A DNA stretch of 18,486 bases. Source: an uncultured Fidelibacterota bacterium (GTDB lineage: Bacteria; Fidelibacterota; Marinisomatia; SCGC-AAA003-L08; D37C17). Each line of letters begins with the position of its first letter. The stretch's first letter is position 1. The position numbers and the translations under genes were made by a program. The stretch spans positions 1 to 18,486 of the forward strand of contig CAJWYZ010000009.1 in assembly GCA_913049525.1 (NCBI GenBank), given 5' to 3'. Positions 15,444-18,486 of the stretch are shown one piece after another. A model generated the notes under the pieces. The model did no database searches. It saw nothing but the letters and a program-made list of their open reading frames with translations, and had not been told where the DNA came from.

Positions 15444-15713
15444 CTATGCTTTCCTATCTCCCGAATGCTGCCTGAAAATTCGTGTAGGAGCAAACTCTCC
15501 CAACTTATGACCTACCATATTTTCAGAAACAAAAACCGGAATAAATTTATTTCCATTATGTACAGCAAATGTATGCCCAACAAATAGTGGTGAAATTGTC
15601 GATCTGCGAGACCAAGTCTTAATAACTTTCTTCTTAGTAGCCTTGCTCATTTCATTTACTTTTTTCTCAAGCTTAGCATCAATAAATGGTCCTTTTTTTA
15701 ACGATCTTGGCAA
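15444..15713 (-). CDS. rpsS: 30S ribosomal protein S19 (TTG start)
   Basis: S19 lies in the 30S head beside S13 and contacts the 50S subunit. Seen: [20 protein letters not shown] at the start, [20 protein letters not shown] near 32-51, [20 protein letters not shown] near 52-71 and [18 protein letters not shown] at the end. The length is 89 aa. The start is TTG 15711-15713, fitting the invariant MPRSLKKGP terminus. GGAG lies 10 nt upstream, within the end of rplB, whose stop is 3 nt before the start. Confidence 0.97.
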   Translation of the reverse strand: MPRSLKKGPFIDAKLEKKVNEMSKATKKKVIKTWSRRSTISPLFVGHTFAVHNGNKFIPVFVSENMVGHKLGEFAPTRIFRQHSGDRKA

Positions 15714-15716
15714 AGC

Positions 15717-16547
15717 CTACTTTCTCCTCTTAATTATATATTTATTAGATGCTTTATTTTTTTTACGAGTACGATATCCTTTAGCAGGTGTACCCCAAGG
15801 TGAAACTGGATGTCGCCCGCCAGAGGTTTTACCCTCACCACCTCCATGTGGATGATCAACCGGATTCATTGCTACACCACGCACTTTAGGTCTACGCCCC
15901 ATCCAACGTGCCCTTCCAGCCTTACCAATTGAAATATTTTCATGACTCTTATTTCCAACTGCACCAATTGTAGCTAGGCAATTTTCTGAAATCAATCTTA
16001 ATTCACCAGATGGAAGTTTTAATGTTACCATACCATCTTCCGATGCCATAATACGAGCATAAGAACCTGCACTTCGTGCCATTTGAGCACCCTTACCAGG
16101 TTTAAATTCAATATTGTGAACTAATAAGCCTTCAGGAATTTTCCCTAATGGCATTGCATTTCCTGTTTTGAAAGGAATTTTATTTTCCTTTGATGAAATT
16201 ATTTTATCACCAACTTTAATTCCCTCAGGAGCAATAATATATTTTTTCTCACCATCATTATAATTAACCAAGGCAATACGAGGCGATCTATTTGGATCAT
16301 ATTCGATAGATTCAATTATTCCTGAAAAATCAAATTTATTCCGTTTAAAATCAATAATACGATAACGCCTTCTATGACCACCGCCACGCCTTCTGGATGT
16401 TATTCGGCCGTTGTTATTTCTACCACCTGTTTTTCTAAGGGCAGTTGTTAACTTACGTTCTGGTCTACTCTTTGTAATTTCTTCAAAAGTAGAAACTGAC
16501 ATGTATCTGCGGCTAGGTGTATCTGGCTTTAATTTTCTAGTAGGCAT
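15717..16547 (-). CDS. rplB: 50S ribosomal protein L2
   Basis: L2 supports the peptidyl transferase centre and subunit joining. Seen: [20 protein letters not shown] at the start, [20 protein letters not shown] near 53-72, [20 protein letters not shown] near 153-172, and the L2 signature [20 protein letters not shown] near 228-247, with the functionally important histidines at 232 and 234. The length is 276 aa, against 273 in E. coli. It starts at ATG 3 nt after rplW. Confidence 0.98.
   Translation of the reverse strand: MPTRKLKPDTPSRRYMSVSTFEEITKSRPERKLTTALRKTGGRNNNGRITSRRRGGGHRRRYRIIDFKRNKFDFSGIIESIEYDPNRSPRIALVNYNDGEKKYIIAPEGIKVGDKIISSKENKIPFKTGNAMPLGKIPEGLLVHNIEFKPGKGAQMARSAGSYARIMASEDGMVTLKLPSGELRLISENCLATIGAVGNKSHENISIGKAGRARWMGRRPKVRGVAMNPVDHPHGGGEGKTSGGRHPVSPWGTPAKGYRTRKKNKASNKYIIKRRK
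15724..15727 (-). promoter_or_regulatory. Shine-Dalgarno sequence for the TTG start of rpsS
   Basis: GGAG within the final rplB codons ends 10 nt before TTG 15713; a second AGG closer to the start has too little spacing to work well. Confidence 0.5.
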
Positions 16548-16550
16548 CTT

Positions 16551-16868
16551 TTATGCTTCTCCACCTAACAAATCAATAGAAAATCCTTCTTCCAGGGTTA
16601 CAATAGCCTTCTTCCAACTTGACCTATTTCCCCTTGTTCGTAAAACATGCCCATTACTTTTAATGGTCATGTTTTTATTTTTCCCTTTAAAATTCATGGT
16701 CGCAACTTTTTTAATTTTAACATTAAATTTTTCTTCAATAGCGTCTTTTATTTCAAGCTTGTTACATTGCTTTTCCACCTGAAAAACATATTTGTTTAAT
16801 GCCTCACTAAGCATTGTTCCTTTTTCGCTTAAAATCGGCCTAAGTATAATTGAACTTTTTATCGACAT
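16551..16868 (-). CDS. rplW: 50S ribosomal protein L23
   Basis: L23 lies at the tunnel exit and is the docking point for trigger factor and SRP. Seen: IILRPILSEKGTMLSEALNK near 7-26, YVFQVEKQCNKLEIKDAIEE near 27-46 and FNVKIKKVATMNFKGKNKNM near 48-67. The length is 105 aa. It starts at ATG 1 nt after rplD and precedes rplB by 3 nt, as in the canonical S10 order. Confidence 0.97.
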   Translation of the reverse strand: MSIKSSIILRPILSEKGTMLSEALNKYVFQVEKQCNKLEIKDAIEEKFNVKIKKVATMNFKGKNKNMTIKSNGHVLRTRGNRSSWKKAIVTLEEGFSIDLLGGEA

Positions 16869-16869
16869 C

Positions 16870-17496
16870 TTAAGATAATTGTTTATTTAATATTTCAACA
16901 CTTGCTTCATTAGCAAGGATCATTTGACAATCCAGCAAATCATATGCTGATGCAGACTGTACAGGAACAACGCAAATATTTTTAATATTTCTTGACCCTA
17001 AATACAAATTTTCTTCCATTGAATCAGTCAATACCGTGACCTTTTTTTCTGTTAAGTTAAAATTTTTCAACAGACTGGTAAATTCACTTGTTTTGGGAGT
17101 TTCTGGAAAAATATTATCCAATACTATAAAACTATTTTTAGATACTTTTTGAGATAACACACTTCTTCTTGCCAATTGCCTAACTTTTTTATTCACTTTT
17201 TTATCATAACCATGAGGTTTTGGACCAAATGCTTTCGACCCGTGAACCCGTGAAGGGTTTCGAATATGTCCAACTCTAGCACGACCTGTACCTTTTTGTC
17301 TCCATGGTTTTGCACCACTTCCAGCCACCTCACCCTTCGTCTTACTTGAATGTGTCCCCTGTCTAATGGAAGACATTTCAGAACTTACTGCCAAATATAC
17401 ACAATGTTCATTTGGCGTAATTCCAAATACTGCCTCATTAAGAGTCACTTTTTTGGCTGATTTTTTTCCAGATTTCTGGTATATATCTAATTTCAT
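16870..17496 (-). CDS. rplD: 50S ribosomal protein L4
   Basis: L4 lines the narrow part of the exit tunnel and in E. coli also represses the S10 operon. Seen: EHCVYLAVSSEMSSIRQGTH near 31-50, the tunnel loop KTKGEVAGSGAKPWRQKGTG near 53-72 followed by RARVGHIRNPSRVHGSKAFG near 73-92, and NICVVPVQSASAYDLLDCQM near 173-192. The length is 208 aa. Its ATG overlaps the rplC stop by one base (TAATG at 17494-17498). Since the region before rpsJ is only 13 nt after tuf, an E. coli-type S10 leader is not present. Confidence 0.98.
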   Translation of the reverse strand: MKLDIYQKSGKKSAKKVTLNEAVFGITPNEHCVYLAVSSEMSSIRQGTHSSKTKGEVAGSGAKPWRQKGTGRARVGHIRNPSRVHGSKAFGPKPHGYDKKVNKKVRQLARRSVLSQKVSKNSFIVLDNIFPETPKTSEFTSLLKNFNLTEKKVTVLTDSMEENLYLGSRNIKNICVVPVQSASAYDLLDCQMILANEASVEILNKQLS

Positions 17497-18122
17497 TAAA
17501 TTTTTGATATAAAGACAATTCCATTTTTCGCTCCAGGAACTGCACCTTTTATAAATACTAAATTTTTATCTTTTTCTACTCGAGTAACTTCTAAGTTCTT
17601 TACACTAACATTTTCATTACCCATTCTACCAGCCATTCTCGTCCCCGGCCATACACGAGATGGATCTGATCCTGCACCAATAGATCCCGCCTTTCTCATC
17701 ACACTATTTTTACCATGAGACCTTCTCCCTCCGCTGAAACCATGACGCTTCATATGTCCCGCAAATCCTTTTCCTTTTGACACACCTGAAACCACTACGA
17801 AATCTCCCGTTTCAAAAATATCAGCAGTGACCTTCTGACCAAGCTCAATATTTTCTAATTCGTCAAACGTAAATTCTTTCAATATTTTTTTTGCAGGAAC
17901 ACCGGCTTTGGCAAAATGTCCCTTTTCAGACTTATTGGTATGTCGAACTTCTTTTTCCAAATACCCCATTTGAATTGAAGAATAACCTTCATTTTTACTA
18001 GATTTAATTTGAGTGATTTCACAGGGACCAGCCTCAACAATAGTAACCGGATAATCCGAACCTACATCATCAAATATTCTTGTCATCCCAACTTTTCGCC
18101 CAATAATAAAATCAATTGCCAT
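17496..18122 (-). CDS. rplC: 50S ribosomal protein L3
   Basis: L3 extends towards the peptidyl transferase centre. Seen: IIGRKVGMTRIFDDVGSDYP near 6-25, VSGVSKGKGFAGHMKRHGFS near 111-130, and KAGSIGAGSDPSRVWPGTRM near 144-163 followed by AGRMGNENVSVKNLEV. The length is 208 aa. By alignment from memory, S152 occupies the place of E. coli Q150, the glutamine methylated by PrmB there, so this protein probably lacks that modification. It starts at ATG 2 nt after rpsJ. Confidence 0.98.
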   Translation of the reverse strand: MAIDFIIGRKVGMTRIFDDVGSDYPVTIVEAGPCEITQIKSSKNEGYSSIQMGYLEKEVRHTNKSEKGHFAKAGVPAKKILKEFTFDELENIELGQKVTADIFETGDFVVVSGVSKGKGFAGHMKRHGFSGGRRSHGKNSVMRKAGSIGAGSDPSRVWPGTRMAGRMGNENVSVKNLEVTRVEKDKNLVFIKGAVPGAKNGIVFISKI

Positions 18123-18124
18123 AA

Positions 18125-18427
18125 TTAAGTCTTTATTTCAATGTCAACGCCAGCCGGCATATCAAGTTGCATTAATGCATCAACAGTTTTAGAAGTTGAA
18201 TTCATTAAGTCCACAATTCGTTTATGAACTTTTATTTGAAATTGTTCTCTAGATTTTTTATCAACATGTACAGATCTATTCACGGTATAAATACTACGCT
18301 TAGTCGGCAATGGAATAGGCCCCATAACCAATGCTCCCGTATTTTTAGCTGTTTTAACAATCTTTTCCATGGATTTATCCAAAAGAATATGATCGTAAGC
18401 TTTCAATCTGATTCGTATTCTGTTCAT
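18125..18427 (-). CDS. rpsJ: 30S ribosomal protein S10
   Basis: S10 is a 30S head protein; in other bacteria it also joins NusB in transcription antitermination. Seen: [20 protein letters not shown] near 3-22, [20 protein letters not shown] near 30-49, and [20 protein letters not shown] near 49-68, which covers the exposed loop and S10 signature. The length is 100 aa. It starts at ATG 13 nt after the tuf stop with a weak AGGT site, which shows the str and S10 blocks are joined here. Confidence 0.98.
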   Translation of the reverse strand: MNRIRIRLKAYDHILLDKSMEKIVKTAKNTGALVMGPIPLPTKRSIYTVNRSVHVDKKSREQFQIKVHKRIVDLMNSTSKTVDALMQLDMPAGVDIEIKT

Positions 18428-18440
18428 TTAGTTTCTTTAC

Positions 18441-18486
18441 CTATTCAACAATTTCAGTTACAACACCCGCGCCAACCGTATGACCA
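18441..18486 (-). CDS. tuf: Elongation factor Tu, C-terminal end only (5' part outside window)
   Basis: The last 14 codons and the TAG stop (18441-18443) read GHTVGAGVVTEIVE in the frame just upstream of rpsJ. This matches the C-terminus of EF-Tu (usually GRTVGAGVVTxI). EF-Tu delivers aminoacyl-tRNA to the ribosome as a GTP complex. The position directly before rpsJ is the common fusA-tuf-rpsJ layout and supports the call despite the short sequence. The histidine stands where many EF-Tu proteins have arginine. Confidence 0.88.
   Translation of the reverse strand, partial: GHTVGAGVVTEIVE

Noticed and set aside
16411..16782. 123-codon plus-strand open frame opposite rplB and rplW
   Set aside because: It overlaps two conserved ribosomal genes and its hydrophobic composition reflects antisense reading of lysine and arginine codons.
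18428..18440. Possible S10 leader or L4-binding attenuator before rpsJ
   Set aside because: Only 13 nt separate tuf and rpsJ, too short for the E. coli type leader structure.
1..18486. CRISPR array, tRNA or rRNA gene, insertion sequence or prophage part
   Set aside because: Genes fill nearly the whole window with gaps of 49 nt or less, and no repeated units, cloverleaf or transposase-like frame was found.

Overview
The window is the distal part of a str–S10–spc–alpha ribosomal superoperon, read entirely on the minus strand, followed by three accessory genes and the end of one convergent gene. The DNA is AT-rich. The organism is a bacterium. The C-terminal type I dockerin-like tail (1..172), a secreted GHL10-like protein, the fused S10-spc-alpha order with no adk between secY and map, and zinc-binding S14 and L36 together suggest an FCB-type lineage. 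Candidatus Marinimicrobia (SAR406) or a relative is my best guess. That assignment is an inference from gene content and was not tested by phylogeny.

Layout in the direction of transcription (right to left): the last codons of tuf (18441..18486); the S10 block rpsJ-rplC-rplD-rplW-rplB-rpsS-rplV-rpsC-rplP-rpmC-rpsQ; the spc block rplN-rplX-rplE-rpsN-rpsH-rplF-rplR-rpsE-rpmD-rplO-secY; map-infA-rpmJ; and the alpha block rpsM-rpsK-rpsD-rpoA-rplQ. Every gap inside this run is 28 nt or less and several genes overlap by 1–4 nt. No internal promoter or terminator hairpin could be recognised, so one long polycistronic unit is the simplest reading. The small rpmJ gene (37 codons) sits at 7135..7248.

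After rplQ, still on the minus strand and only 49 nt away, come a secreted glycosidase-like protein (GHL10/DUF187 type), hutU (urocanate hydratase) and hutI (imidazolonepropionase). HutU and HutI catalyse consecutive steps of histidine degradation; hutH and the later steps are not in the window. hutI meets, tail to tail and with 7 nt between stop codons, the 3' end of a plus-strand gene for a dockerin-tailed, probably exported protein.

The gene content is conserved housekeeping and I do not see an undescribed system. The most distinctive feature is start-codon use. Seven ribosomal protein genes (rpsM, rpsK, rpsE, rpsQ, rplP, rpsC, rpsS) must start at TTG, most with a good Shine-Dalgarno sequence, and six of the seven encode 30S proteins. 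Other points worth a look are dnaX-like slippery heptamers in rpsK and rplE, the hut/GHL10 genes trailing the ribosomal operon, and the unknown dockerin protein.
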